From Lacinutrix mariniflava (GTDB taxonomy: Bacteria; Bacteroidota; Bacteroidia; Flavobacteriales; Flavobacteriaceae): 64,000 bases of DNA. The notes beneath the pieces were generated by a model. It was given only the letters and a program-made list of their open reading frames with translations. It had not been told where the DNA came from and made no database searches. Location of the stretch: NCBI RefSeq assembly GCF_001418015.1, contig NZ_LIQG01000026.1, forward strand, positions 930,001 through 994,000. Direction: 5' to 3'. Positions within the stretch are counted from its first letter, which is position 1. The number at the start of each line of letters is the position of its first letter. Both the position numbers and the translations under genes were made by a program. Of this stretch, positions 9,649-18,445 are shown in pieces.

Positions 9649-10856
9649 TTGAAAAAGACGTAATAGTAGTAGGAGGAGGAGCCTCAGGTTTTTTTGCAGC
9701 AATAAACATAGCAGAGCAAAACCCAAATATAAAGGTTGCTGTTTTAGAACGCGGAAAGGATGTGTTAACTAAAGTGAAGGTTTCTGGTGGTGGACGTTGT
9801 AATGTAACGCATGCTGAGTTTGTTCCTCAAGATTTAGTCACTAATTATCCAAGAGGTGAAAAAGAGTTATTAGGACCTTTTCATACGTTTATGACTGGAG
9901 ATACTATTGCTTGGTTCGAGGAGCGAGGAGTCGAGCTCAAGATAGAGGAAGACGGTCGAATGTTTCCTGTTTCCAATAGCTCTCAAACTATAATTGATTG
10001 CTTTCTTAGCGAGGCACGTAAGCACAATGTAGAAGTGCTAAAAAATGAGCCTGTTGTAAGTTTGGTGCATCAAGATAATAGCTGGGTAGTCAATACTAAA
10101 ACAGATAGTCTTGTTTGTAAAAAAATAATTATTGCAACAGGAAGTAATCCTAAAATATGGAAAGTGTTAGAGAATCTAGGGCACACGGTAACTTCACCTG
10201 TTCCATCTCTTTTTACTTTTAATATTAAAGATGATCGCATAAAGGATATACCTGGTGTTGTTGCGAAAAATGTTAATGTTAAAGTGGTAGATTCAAATTT
10301 AGAATCTGATGGTCCGCTATTAATTACGCATTGGGGAATGAGTGCACCTTCTATTCTAAAACTCTCTGCTTTTGGCGCTTTAGAATTAGCAAAAAGAGCA
10401 TATAAGTTTGCTATTGAAGTTAATTTTATTAATATAGATTATGATATTGCAATATCACAATTAAACGATATTAAGAAGGAGTTAAACAAAAAGAAGATTA
10501 TAAATTATGCTCAGTTCGATTTACCAAAACGTTTATGGTATCAATTAGTATTGGCCTCTCAAATAAGTTTAGAAACGCGTTGGGCAGATTGTACAAAAAT
10601 TCAAATAGATAATTTAGCAAAACAGCTTACAGAGGCTATTTTTAACGTTGATGGTAAAAGTACTTTTAAAGAAGAATTTGTTACTGCAGGAGGCGTGAAT
10701 TTAAAAGAAGTAAATTTTAAAACCTTTGAAAGTAAATTACATGAGAATTTATATTTTGTTGGAGAGGTGTTAAATATTGATGCCGTTACAGGTGGATTTA
10801 ATTTTCAAAATGCATGGACTGGAGCATATATTGTTTCTCAAAATATTTTTAAATAA
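9645..10856 (+). CDS. NAD(P)/FAD-dependent oxidoreductase, HI0933/YhiN family
   Basis: 403 residues with an N-terminal Rossmann dinucleotide site (VGGGASGFFAAI, residues 8-19), the family hallmark KVKVSGGGRCNVTH (about 44-57) and a C-terminal FAD-closing segment (TGGFNFQNAWTGAY). Proteins of this family (aminoacetone-oxidase-like, BaiN-like) are annotated as flavoproteins of uncertain substrate, so no reaction is assigned. It starts in a 4-base overlap with the GDPD gene. Confidence 0.9.
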   Translation: MIEKDVIVVGGGASGFFAAINIAEQNPNIKVAVLERGKDVLTKVKVSGGGRCNVTHAEFVPQDLVTNYPRGEKELLGPFHTFMTGDTIAWFEERGVELKIEEDGRMFPVSNSSQTIIDCFLSEARKHNVEVLKNEPVVSLVHQDNSWVVNTKTDSLVCKKIIIATGSNPKIWKVLENLGHTVTSPVPSLFTFNIKDDRIKDIPGVVAKNVNVKVVDSNLESDGPLLITHWGMSAPSILKLSAFGALELAKRAYKFAIEVNFINIDYDIAISQLNDIKKELNKKKIINYAQFDLPKRLWYQLVLASQISLETRWADCTKIQIDNLAKQLTEAIFNVDGKSTFKEEFVTAGGVNLKEVNFKTFESKLHENLYFVGEVLNIDAVTGGFNFQNAWTGAYIVSQNIFK

Positions 10857-10890
10857 AGTCACTAGTTAAAAAACCATAATTATTAATATT

Positions 10891-11418
10891 ATGAAAACAT
10901 ACGTTGCTTTAATAAGAGGTATAAATGTTGGTGGGCATAAAAAAGTGCCTATGGCAATATTGAGAGATGTATTGAATAAGGCGGATTTTCAGGATGTTAA
11001 AACATATATACAAAGCGGAAATATAGTTTTTAAGTCTACAGAGAAGAATAGTAAAACTATAGAGCGTATAATTCAAAAAAGTATAGAATCTTATTTTAGT
11101 TTTTTAGTGCCTGTAATAGTAAAAACGAAAGAAGAATTACAATTCATTTTTGATTCGTGCCATCTTTCCGATGAAAAAAAGAGAGAAAGTTACTTCGTTT
11201 TATTTGATGATATACCAGATTCAGATCTTGTAAAAGAGGTGGAGTCGATTACTTTTGAAAATGAAGAATTCTCTATCGTAAGAGATTGTCTCTATTTTTA
11301 TTCATCAACTGGTTACGGTCGAACAAAATTTAATATGAATAGCATCGAAAAAAAGCTAAAAGTAAATGCAACCTCTAGAAACTTTAAAACAATCGTTAAA
11401 CTACTGGAACTTGCTTAA
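10891..11418 (+). CDS. DUF1697 family protein
   Basis: 175 residues, close to the usual length for this family. The N-terminus reads YVALIRGINVGGHKKVPM, the recognisable DUF1697 opening, followed by YIQSGNIVF. The second half has the family's Phe/Tyr-rich strands and a GRTKFNMN motif. It is a soluble cytosolic protein of unknown role. It follows the flavoprotein after 34 bases, possibly in one transcript, and converges on the TetR gene with a 4-base overlap. Confidence 0.9.
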   Translation: MKTYVALIRGINVGGHKKVPMAILRDVLNKADFQDVKTYIQSGNIVFKSTEKNSKTIERIIQKSIESYFSFLVPVIVKTKEELQFIFDSCHLSDEKKRESYFVLFDDIPDSDLVKEVESITFENEEFSIVRDCLYFYSSTGYGRTKFNMNSIEKKLKVNATSRNFKTIVKLLELA

Positions 11419-11981
11419 TGTTTTTGTGGATTCTTAATACAATCCCAAGACATTTCAAGAGCATCAGCTATTTGTTTGCTATTCATTTCTAACTCACCTT
11501 TAAATTTTAACCTTGTAGCAGATATTACGTTGCCAAAACTCATTTGCATAATTAATCTTAAGCTAACATCTCTAAGATCTTTGCTTAAAATGCTCGCTAA
11601 AAAGAAGTCTCTAATATGAATAAAATGAGGAATACTTTTAATTCTTATTTCAGATGAAATAATAGGAGGTACACCAACAAATTCTATAAATTTAAACGCT
11701 AATGGGTTGCCTACAAAGTAATTGTATAGGTTAATCCACATAATTTCAAATTGCTTTTTTACGTCATTTTCGGGCACGTTTGCCATTAGGACAACGCCAA
11801 AATCTTGGCATATCATTGAGTAAATCTCTTCTATAATCTGTTCTTTATTTTTAAAATAATGATAGATAGTTCCAACAGCGACACCAGCTTCTTTTGCGAC
11901 TTGAGACATGGGAGTTGCGTGCACACCTTGTTCTACAACTAGTTCTAGCATTGTTAGAATAATTCTTTGTTTTTTGTCCAT
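11415..11981 (-). CDS. TetR/AcrR family transcriptional regulator
   Basis: 188 residues. Residues 1-50 form a TetR helix-turn-helix: QRIILTMLELVVEQGVHAT, then MSQVAKEAGVAVGTIYHYF, with the typical TIYHYFKNKEQI recognition helix. The helical ligand-binding domain follows (about 60-185), and its ligand cannot be inferred. The gene is divergent from mvaD with a 241-base gap. A 14-bp inverted repeat lies 8 bases upstream of its start codon and may be its own operator. The regulated targets are not evident. Confidence 0.92.
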   Translation of the reverse strand: MDKKQRIILTMLELVVEQGVHATPMSQVAKEAGVAVGTIYHYFKNKEQIIEEIYSMICQDFGVVLMANVPENDVKKQFEIMWINLYNYFVGNPLAFKFIEFVGVPPIISSEIRIKSIPHFIHIRDFFLASILSKDLRDVSLRLIMQMSFGNVISATRLKFKGELEMNSKQIADALEMSWDCIKNPQKH

Positions 11982-11989
11982 TATAGTAT

Positions 11990-12003
11990 ACCCTATAGAG
12001 GGT
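11990..12003. promoter_or_regulatory. inverted repeat, candidate TetR operator
   Basis: ACCCT-ATAG-AGGGT is a perfect 5-bp inverted repeat, GC-rich in an AT-rich gap. It lies 8 bases before the start codon of the TetR gene. Position and symmetry suit autoregulation; binding is inferred. Confidence 0.4.
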
Positions 12004-12197
12004 TTTTTAAGCTTCGAGTTGAGAGAGTTTAAGGGATCTCTAAAAGCTTATGTTAGTTTATTTTATCAACAATCAATTAATATAATTTGAGACCTAAATT
12101 TAGTGTTATTCAGTAAACTTAATCGGTAAACATCACTAAACCGAATGATTCTCATATTATGAGGCGAAAATAGAGATTTTTAAATAGAATTAAAAAC

Positions 12198-12205
12198 TAT
12201 ATTTG
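12198..12205 (+). promoter_or_regulatory. Bacteroidota -7 box for the mvaD operon
   Basis: TATATTTG matches TAnnTTTG and lies 17 bases before the mvaD ATG at 12223, implying a very short leader. No clear TTG is seen at -33. Confidence 0.6.
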
Positions 12206-12222
12206 TAGAAATTCATTTTCGC

Positions 12223-13320
12223 ATGCCTATAAGTAAGTTTATTCCTACGAATTTATCAAATAAACCAATAAATGGTGAAACTTCTTGGTCTTCACCAAGT
12301 AATATAGCCTTGGTTAAATATTGGGGAAAAAAAGAGAATCAAATACCCGAGAACCAATCGATTAGTTTTACGCTGGATGCTTGTAAAACAATAACAAAGT
12401 TAACTTACTCTAAAAAGGAAAGTGAAAGTAAAGACTATTCCTTTCAAGTATTTTTAGATAAAACACACAAACCAGATTTCGAACCTAAAATTCAGATATT
12501 TTTTGAAAGAATTGAAATCTATATGCCTTTTTTGAAAAATTTTCATTTTAAAATTGAAACGGAGAATACATTTCCTCATAGTTCTGGTATTGCATCTTCT
12601 GCTTCTGGCATGAGTGCATTGGCTCTATGTTTAATGAGTATTGAAAAGGAACTCTCGGTGGGTCAAGGTGAAAACCAGGAATATCAAGAATATTTTATTC
12701 AGAAAGCATCATTTTTAGCAAGACTAGGTTCTGGAAGTGCATGCAGAAGTTTAGAAGGCGATTTAGTCGTTTGGGGGAAACATAACGATATTGAAGGTAG
12801 TAGTGATTTATTTGGTATTAAATATCCTTATCAAGTTCATGAAAATTTTAAAAATTACCAAGACACTATTTTACTTGTAGATAAAGGAGAAAAACAAGTA
12901 AGTAGTACTGTTGGTCATAATTTAATGCATGGCCATCCTTTTGCTAAAGAACGTTTTAAGCAAGCTGAAGAAAATATATATAAGATTAAAGGAGTTCTTC
13001 AATCTGGAGATTTAGATGCTTTTATTGCCTTGGTTGAGAACGAAGCATTAACGCTACATGCTATGATGATGACGAGTATGCCTTATTTTATTTTAATGAA
13101 GCCAGATACGCTTGAAATAATTAATAAAATATGGAGCTTTAGAAAAGAAACAGGACTACATATTAGTTTTACTTTAGATGCTGGAGCAAATGTGCATATT
13201 TTGTATCCAGAGAACGAAAGTGATGCAATTCTTGATTTCATTAAGACAGAGTTAGTTGCATATTGTCAAAACGGTCATTATATTTGCGATAGAATTGGTT
13301 TTGGTGCAAAACAATTGTAA
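12223..13320 (+). CDS. mvaD: diphosphomevalonate decarboxylase
   Basis: 365 residues of the GHMP-kinase superfamily. It converts mevalonate 5-diphosphate to isopentenyl diphosphate with ATP. Diagnostic motifs are SPSNIALVKYWGK at the N-terminus, the phosphate-binding loop HSSGIASSASGMSAL, RLGSGSACRS, and the catalytic Asp in FTLDAGANVH near the C-terminus. It is followed 26 bases later by a mevalonate-kinase-type gene, so this is the lower mevalonate pathway. Start: ATG 12223, 17 bases after a -7 box. Confidence 0.95.
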   Translation: MPISKFIPTNLSNKPINGETSWSSPSNIALVKYWGKKENQIPENQSISFTLDACKTITKLTYSKKESESKDYSFQVFLDKTHKPDFEPKIQIFFERIEIYMPFLKNFHFKIETENTFPHSSGIASSASGMSALALCLMSIEKELSVGQGENQEYQEYFIQKASFLARLGSGSACRSLEGDLVVWGKHNDIEGSSDLFGIKYPYQVHENFKNYQDTILLVDKGEKQVSSTVGHNLMHGHPFAKERFKQAEENIYKIKGVLQSGDLDAFIALVENEALTLHAMMMTSMPYFILMKPDTLEIINKIWSFRKETGLHISFTLDAGANVHILYPENESDAILDFIKTELVAYCQNGHYICDRIGFGAKQL

Positions 13321-13346
13321 ATTGAAACCAATAATTTAAATACTAT

Positions 13347-14276
13347 ATGAAGGGCCCACTTTTCTATTCAAAAATTCTACTTTTCGGAGAATACGGAATC
13401 ATTAAAGATTCCAAAGGATTATCTATTCCATATAATTTTTATAATGGAGCTTTAAAGACAGATGAAAATCCTTCTGAAGTTGCTATAAAATCAAACGAAA
13501 GCTTAAAGAAGTTTACTTCATATTTAAATAATATAAGTGAAGATTTAGTAGTTTTTGAAATTGAAAAATTAAAAGCAGATGTTGCTTCTGGAATGTATTT
13601 CGACTCGTCAATACCTCAAGGTTATGGTGTAGGAAGTAGTGGTGCATTAGTTGCTGCTATTTACGATAAGTATGCACTTAATAAAATTACAGTTCTAGAA
13701 AATCTTACAAGAGAAAAGTTACTTCAACTAAAAGCTGTTTTTGCTGAAATGGAATCTTTTTTTCATGGAAAATCTTCAGGTTTAGATCCTTTAAATAGTT
13801 ATTTAAGCTTGCCAATACTTATTAATTCTAAAGACAATATTGAAGCTACAGGAATACCAACACAGAGTACTTCTGGCAAAGGAGCAGTGTTTCTATTAGA
13901 TAGTGGTATAACAGGAGAAACGGCGCCAATGGTAAGTATTTTTATGGAAAACATGAAGCAAGAAGGTTTTCGTAAAATGTTAAAAACACAGTTTATAAAG
14001 CATACAGATGCTTGCGTTGAAGATTTTTTAAAGGGAGATATTAAGTCTCTTTTTAGTAATACAAAACAATTGTCTAAAGTGGTCCTTAATAACTTTAAAC
14101 CAATGATTCCAAGTCAGTTTCATGAACTTTGGAAAAAAGGTATAGATACTAATGACTATTATCTAAAATTATGTGGTTCTGGAGGAGGAGGTTATATTTT
14201 AGGCTTTACTCAAGATATATCTAAAGCAGAACTGTCACTTAAAGATTATAAACTAGAAGTGGTATACAATTTCTAA
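13347..14276 (+). CDS. mevalonate kinase-type GHMP kinase
   Basis: 309 residues. The N-terminus SKILLFGEYGII is the GHMP-kinase opening. The ATP loop is degenerate but clear (PQGYGVGSSGALVAAI), and the C-terminal motif KLCGSGGGGYILGF matches GHMP motif 3. Family and position beside mvaD indicate phosphorylation of mevalonate or phosphomevalonate in isoprenoid synthesis. Bacteroidota mevalonate kinases are divergent, so the exact substrate is inferred from context. It is co-directional with mvaD and the UbiA gene. Confidence 0.85.
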   Translation: MKGPLFYSKILLFGEYGIIKDSKGLSIPYNFYNGALKTDENPSEVAIKSNESLKKFTSYLNNISEDLVVFEIEKLKADVASGMYFDSSIPQGYGVGSSGALVAAIYDKYALNKITVLENLTREKLLQLKAVFAEMESFFHGKSSGLDPLNSYLSLPILINSKDNIEATGIPTQSTSGKGAVFLLDSGITGETAPMVSIFMENMKQEGFRKMLKTQFIKHTDACVEDFLKGDIKSLFSNTKQLSKVVLNNFKPMIPSQFHELWKKGIDTNDYYLKLCGSGGGGYILGFTQDISKAELSLKDYKLEVVYNF

Positions 14277-14347
14277 GTAACGATTTTTTGTATAGTCTTG
14301 AAATTTCGAGAGTAATCATTATTTCATCAAATTAGCTTTAATACTTT

Positions 14348-15253
14348 ATGTTCACTAGAAAGCAGAGACACATTCTAATCAAGTTTTTTAGTTTGTTTTC
14401 CGTTGTTCGAGGTTATAATATTCTTGTTATTGTAATTGCGCAATATCTAACATCTGTTTACATATTCGCACATAATATACCTGTTAAAAAAGTACTCTTA
14501 GATTTAAATTTATTAATGCTTGTATTAGCTTCGGCAGCAGTTGTTGCGGCAGGTTATATAATTAATAATTTTTACGATTCTGAAAAGGATTTAATTAACA
14601 GGCCTAACAAATCTTTGTTAGATAAGTTGGTAAGTCAAAATACCAAATTATCATTTTACTTTGTATTGAATTTTTCGGCAATAGTAATGGCAAGTTACGT
14701 ATCGTTTAATCCTGTGTTGTTTTTTTCTGCTTATATATTTGCTATTTGGTTTTACTCGCATAAGCTAAAAAAGTTACCTATAGTTGGTAATATCGTCTCT
14801 GCACTTTTGACTATCGCTCCATTTTTTGCTATTTTTATTTATTATAAAAATTTTGATACGGTCATTTTTGTGCATGCCTCATTTTTATTTTTAATTATTT
14901 CTATTAGAGAACTAGCAAAAGATTTAGAAAATATGAAAGGTGATTTGGCATTAAATTATAGAACTATTCCTGTAGTTTACGGAGAGGTAACATCAAAAAA
15001 AATGATTACTTTTTTAATGATTTTAACGCTTCTTCCTTTGTATTTGTTAATTACCAAATTCGAAATTGGTTACATGACGTATTACTTTTATGGCGCAATA
15101 ATTTTACTTATTATCTTCCTTTCTTTGTTATGGAAGTCAACCACAAAAACACATTATATCATACTTCATAATATCCTTAAAGTTATTATTGTTGCAGGTG
15201 TGTTTAGTATTTTATTAATTGATGTAGATTTAGTTCTTAAACGTATTTTATAA
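14348..15253 (+). CDS. UbiA-family prenyltransferase
   Basis: 301 residues with about eight hydrophobic helices. The first Asp-rich motif is NNFYDSEKDLINRP (about residues 76-89), the magnesium-diphosphate site. The second is KDLENMKGDLALNYRT. Flavobacterial homologues beside mevalonate genes are usually labelled geranylgeranylglycerol-phosphate geranylgeranyltransferase-like; the acceptor is not known from sequence. The product of the preceding genes feeds prenyl diphosphate supply, which fits. The stop codon shares one base with the next start (TAATG). Confidence 0.85.
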   Translation: MFTRKQRHILIKFFSLFSVVRGYNILVIVIAQYLTSVYIFAHNIPVKKVLLDLNLLMLVLASAAVVAAGYIINNFYDSEKDLINRPNKSLLDKLVSQNTKLSFYFVLNFSAIVMASYVSFNPVLFFSAYIFAIWFYSHKLKKLPIVGNIVSALLTIAPFFAIFIYYKNFDTVIFVHASFLFLIISIRELAKDLENMKGDLALNYRTIPVVYGEVTSKKMITFLMILTLLPLYLLITKFEIGYMTYYFYGAIILLIIFLSLLWKSTTKTHYIILHNILKVIIVAGVFSILLIDVDLVLKRIL

Positions 15254-16203
15254 TGGAAAACATTTTAAAAATAGCAATGGCACAAATTTCACCTGTGTTA
15301 TTAAATAAAACTGAAACGTTAAAAAAAGTTGCAAATTCTATTACCGAAGCTGGTAAAAAGGGATGCGAACTTATTGTTTTTGGAGAAGCTCTAGTTCCTG
15401 GTTATCCGTTTTGGGTAGCTTTAACAGGAGGAGCAGAATGGGATACAAAAGTTAATAAAGAATTACATGCTGAATATGTACGTAACTCCATTCAAATAGA
15501 AGACGGAGAATTGGATTCTATTTGTGAATTAGCAAAGCAACATAATATTGCTGTTTATTTAGGTATAATGGAGCGTGCTAAAAATAGAGGAGGGCATTCA
15601 ATATATGCTTCACTAGTTTATATTAGTGCCTTAGGTGAAATAAAATCTGTACATAGAAAATTACAGCCTACTTACGACGAAAGATTAACGTGGTCTCCAG
15701 GAGATGGCAACGGATTAAAAGTGCATAGTTTAAAACAATTTACAGTTGGCGGACTTAATTGTTGGGAAAACTGGATGCCTTTACCAAGAACAGCTTTATA
15801 CGGTTTAGGAGAGAATCTTCATATTGCAGTTTGGCCAGGAAGCGACCATAATACAAAAGATATTACACGTTTTATAGCAAGAGAATCGCGCTCTTTTGTG
15901 GTGTCTGTTTCTAGTTTAATGACTAAGGAAATGTTTCCAAAAAATATGCCTCATCTTGATTCAATATTAAAAGACTGTCCAGATGTTTTGGCAAATGGAG
16001 GCAGTTGTATTGCAGGACCAGATGGAGAATGGATTATAGAACCTGTATTGCATGAAGAAGGATTAATAATACAAGAAATAGACTTTAATCGAGTATACGA
16101 AGAGCGTCAAAATTTTGATCCAGTGGGTCATTATTCGCGTCCCGACGTTACAAAACTTACTGTAAATAGAGAAAGGCAATCTACTGTAGAATATAAGGAT
16201 TAA
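15253..16203 (+). CDS. nitrilase-type carbon-nitrogen hydrolase
   Basis: 316 residues. The Glu-Lys-Cys triad is visible: Glu45 in VFGEALVPGYP, Lys136 in HRKLQPTYDE and Cys170 in GLNCWENWMPL. The CWEN context and the GYPFWVA motif place it with true nitrilases and cyanide-hydrating enzymes (nitrile to carboxylic acid and ammonia) rather than with amidases. It is cytosolic, with no signal peptide. It sits in the isoprenoid gene string by a one-base overlap with the UbiA gene. I see no obvious functional link and the substrate is unknown. Confidence 0.85.
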   Translation: MENILKIAMAQISPVLLNKTETLKKVANSITEAGKKGCELIVFGEALVPGYPFWVALTGGAEWDTKVNKELHAEYVRNSIQIEDGELDSICELAKQHNIAVYLGIMERAKNRGGHSIYASLVYISALGEIKSVHRKLQPTYDERLTWSPGDGNGLKVHSLKQFTVGGLNCWENWMPLPRTALYGLGENLHIAVWPGSDHNTKDITRFIARESRSFVVSVSSLMTKEMFPKNMPHLDSILKDCPDVLANGGSCIAGPDGEWIIEPVLHEEGLIIQEIDFNRVYEERQNFDPVGHYSRPDVTKLTVNRERQSTVEYKD

Positions 16204-16326
16204 TTATTCTGGTTATTTAAGAGAATAAAACGAGGTGTAGTCTTAATTATTAATAATCAATAGATTGTATCGAGGTCCTTACTAAACAAAGCATTAATTA
16301 AGTATAGCACATGTTAAATTATAAAC

Positions 16327-16334
16327 TATCTTTG
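16327..16334 (+). promoter_or_regulatory. Bacteroidota -7 box upstream of the RluB-like gene
   Basis: TATCTTTG matches TAnnTTTG and lies 36 bases before the ATG at 16371, within the 167-base gap after the nitrilase. It suggests separate transcription of the RluB-like gene. Confidence 0.55.
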
Positions 16335-16370
16335 CATCCTCAAAAATAGTTGAGAATAAAATTATAAGCA

Positions 16371-17225
16371 ATGAGTAAACAAGGCGGACAAAGACAAGGA
16401 AAATCTGCTCCAAATGGAGGAAGGAAAGCTTACAAGAATAATACAGGAAAAGATAATACTGGAATAAATAACGCAAACCCTAAAGCGAAAAAAGCAGCTC
16501 AGCCTAAAAAAGGAGCTGTTTCAGACGAGATTCGTTTAAATAAATATATAGCTAATTCAGGTGTATGTTCACGTCGTGATGCAGATGTGCATATTGCAAC
16601 TGGTTTAGTAAGTGTTAATGGGAAAGTAGTCGTTGAAATGGGCTATAAAGTGAAGTTGGATGACGAAGTACGTTACGATGGCGCAAGAATTAATCCTGAG
16701 AAAAAAGCATACGTTTTATTAAACAAACCAAAAGGTTTTGCAACCACTACAAGTGAGCATAAAGGTAGAACGGTTATGGATTTAGTAGCAAATGCAACAC
16801 CATCTCGTATAAAGCCAATTGGTCGTTTAGGAAGGAACTCTACTGGTTTATTATTGTTTACAAACGATGCGAAAGTTGTATCTCGTTTTACAAGTTCTAA
16901 CAAAGGTGTAGAGCGTTTGTTTCATTTAGAACTAGATAGCAATCTAAAGCTAGACGATTTAAAGAAAATTCGTGAAGGTATTCGTATTGAAGGTAAGTTA
17001 ATTACTGTAGAAGAAATTGACTACGTAAATGATAAGAAAAACGAAATAGGGATAAAAATTAAGAATACAGGAAATACTGTGTTACATACTATTTTCGATT
17101 ATTTCAAGCACGAATTAGTGAGAATAGATTGTGTACAAATAGCACACTTAACTAAAAAAGATATTCCAAGAGGAAACTGGAAAATATTAACAGAGCAAGA
17201 AGTGCAGATGTTAATGATGATGTAG
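16371..17225 (+). CDS. RsuA/RluB-type pseudouridine synthase homologue lacking the catalytic Asp
   Basis: 284 residues. Residues 1-50 are a Lys/Asn/Gly-rich, probably disordered RNA-binding tail. An S4 domain follows (about 54-105, RLNKYIANSGVCSRRDAD), then the RsuA-type catalytic fold. In active members the core motif is GRLD-x-x-T-x-GLLL, and its Asp is the catalytic nucleophile. Here it reads GRLGRNSTGLLLFTND, with Gly154 in place of Asp. The normally conserved Arg-rich stretch (NRIVRR) is also replaced (GNTVLHTIFDYF). The scaffold and the LTKKDIPRG ending remain. It probably binds rRNA or the ribosome without making pseudouridine. A strong terminator follows 25 bases later. Confidence 0.85.
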   Translation: MSKQGGQRQGKSAPNGGRKAYKNNTGKDNTGINNANPKAKKAAQPKKGAVSDEIRLNKYIANSGVCSRRDADVHIATGLVSVNGKVVVEMGYKVKLDDEVRYDGARINPEKKAYVLLNKPKGFATTTSEHKGRTVMDLVANATPSRIKPIGRLGRNSTGLLLFTNDAKVVSRFTSSNKGVERLFHLELDSNLKLDDLKKIREGIRIEGKLITVEEIDYVNDKKNEIGIKIKNTGNTVLHTIFDYFKHELVRIDCVQIAHLTKKDIPRGNWKILTEQEVQMLMMM

Positions 17226-17250
17226 ATTTTCTGTCAAGAAAGATTAGAAG

Positions 17251-17277
17251 AAAAACCGAGCCTTGCTCGGTTTTTTT
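17251..17277 (+). terminator. Rho-independent terminator after the RluB-like gene
   Basis: AAAAACCGAGC and GCTCGGTTTTT form an 11-bp perfect stem with a 3-base loop, followed by further T residues. It lies 25 bases past the stop codon. Confidence 0.9.
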
Positions 17278-17531
17278 GTTTTAAAAGAAGTTATTAAGTA
17301 TTAAATGTCGTTGTTATATAGCAATAACTATTTGGGTGTTTTATGGTTAGTTGAATTTAAAGATCATGTTAATATTAGCGAAATAAAAAGTTAAAACTCT
17401 CTTAAGAACTAGTTTTAAAATGATATGAGCACATGAAAACCATCATTTTTATGTAGTTTTAGATAGCATTTTAAATTATTATCTTGGTTTAGTATTAAAG
17501 GATAATGCTTTCTTAACTTAAAAATAATTCT
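17278..17531. other. gene-free stretch after the terminator
   Basis: AT-rich sequence between the terminator and the flavodoxin-like gene; the whole gap is 306 bases. I see no frame of interest, RNA gene or strong repeat. TATCTTGG at about 17481-17488 is one mismatch from the -7 consensus and may serve the next gene. Confidence 0.5.
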
Positions 17532-18257
17532 ATGAAATTTTCTAACCTTTCAGTATTGTACATAAATTGTACTTTAAAAAAATCACCTCAAAAAAGTCAT
17601 ACAGATACCTTAATGAAGGTGTCTCAAGGCATTTTGAAAAAAGAGAATGTTGCTTTCGAAACTATTCGATTAATAGACGAGGATGTTGCAACAGGAGTTT
17701 ATCCAGACATGACAGAGCACGGTTTCGATAAAGACAGTTGGCCTGAGATTTTTAATAAAGTAATGGCTGCAGATGTGCTAATAATTGGAACTCCAATTTG
17801 GTTGGGTGAGAAATCTTCTGAAGCTCAAAAGTTAATAGAACGCTTATACGCAATGAGCTCTAAAACTAATGATAAGGGACAATACATATTTTACGGGAAA
17901 GTAGGAGGTTGCATGGTAACTGGTAATGAAGATGGAGTGAAGCATTGTGCCATGGGAATTTTGTATGCCATGCAACATGTAGGTTATTCAATACCTCCGC
18001 AAGCAGATTCTGGTTGGATAGGTAAAGTAGGTCCTGGGCCAAGTTATGGTGATACAGAGTTTGGAGGAGAGAAACTAAAATCGCCAGTTGGTTTCGATTC
18101 AGATTTTACCAATAGAAACACCACCTTTATGACCTATAATTTACTGCATTTAGCTAAAATGATGAAAGCAAATAATGGTTATGATAATTATGGGAATTCT
18201 AGAGAAGAATGGGATGATGGCACGCATTGGGCTTTCGAGAATCCAGAATATAGATAA
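17532..18257 (+). CDS. NAD(P)H-dependent FMN reductase/flavodoxin-fold protein
   Basis: 241 residues. The N-terminal strand VLYINCTLKKSPQKSHTDTL resembles the flavin phosphate-binding loop of the NADPH-dependent FMN-reductase and WrbA-type flavodoxin fold. ADVLIIGTPIWLGEKSSEAQ is the second flavin contact region, and GGCMVTGNEDGVKHC is a third. The family reduces FMN or quinones with NAD(P)H. The last 60 residues (NRNTTFMTYNLLHLAKMMKAN and beyond) fit this group. It is monocistronic by appearance, 433 bases from the next gene. Confidence 0.85.
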   Translation: MKFSNLSVLYINCTLKKSPQKSHTDTLMKVSQGILKKENVAFETIRLIDEDVATGVYPDMTEHGFDKDSWPEIFNKVMAADVLIIGTPIWLGEKSSEAQKLIERLYAMSSKTNDKGQYIFYGKVGGCMVTGNEDGVKHCAMGILYAMQHVGYSIPPQADSGWIGKVGPGPSYGDTEFGGEKLKSPVGFDSDFTNRNTTFMTYNLLHLAKMMKANNGYDNYGNSREEWDDGTHWAFENPEYR

Positions 18258-18445
18258 ATAATAGGTGATTTTCACTTGTATTAATGTGAAGATTATTAGT
18301 GCGTTAGGGTATTTTGAAATAATTTTATAAAAATCATAAAAAAATAATAACTTTTTTATTTTTAATTGAAAAAAAAGTATTTCATTTGTCACGACAAAAA
18401 TAACACTTGTTTTTTAGCAAGTATTATAGCTGAACAAATTGAACC

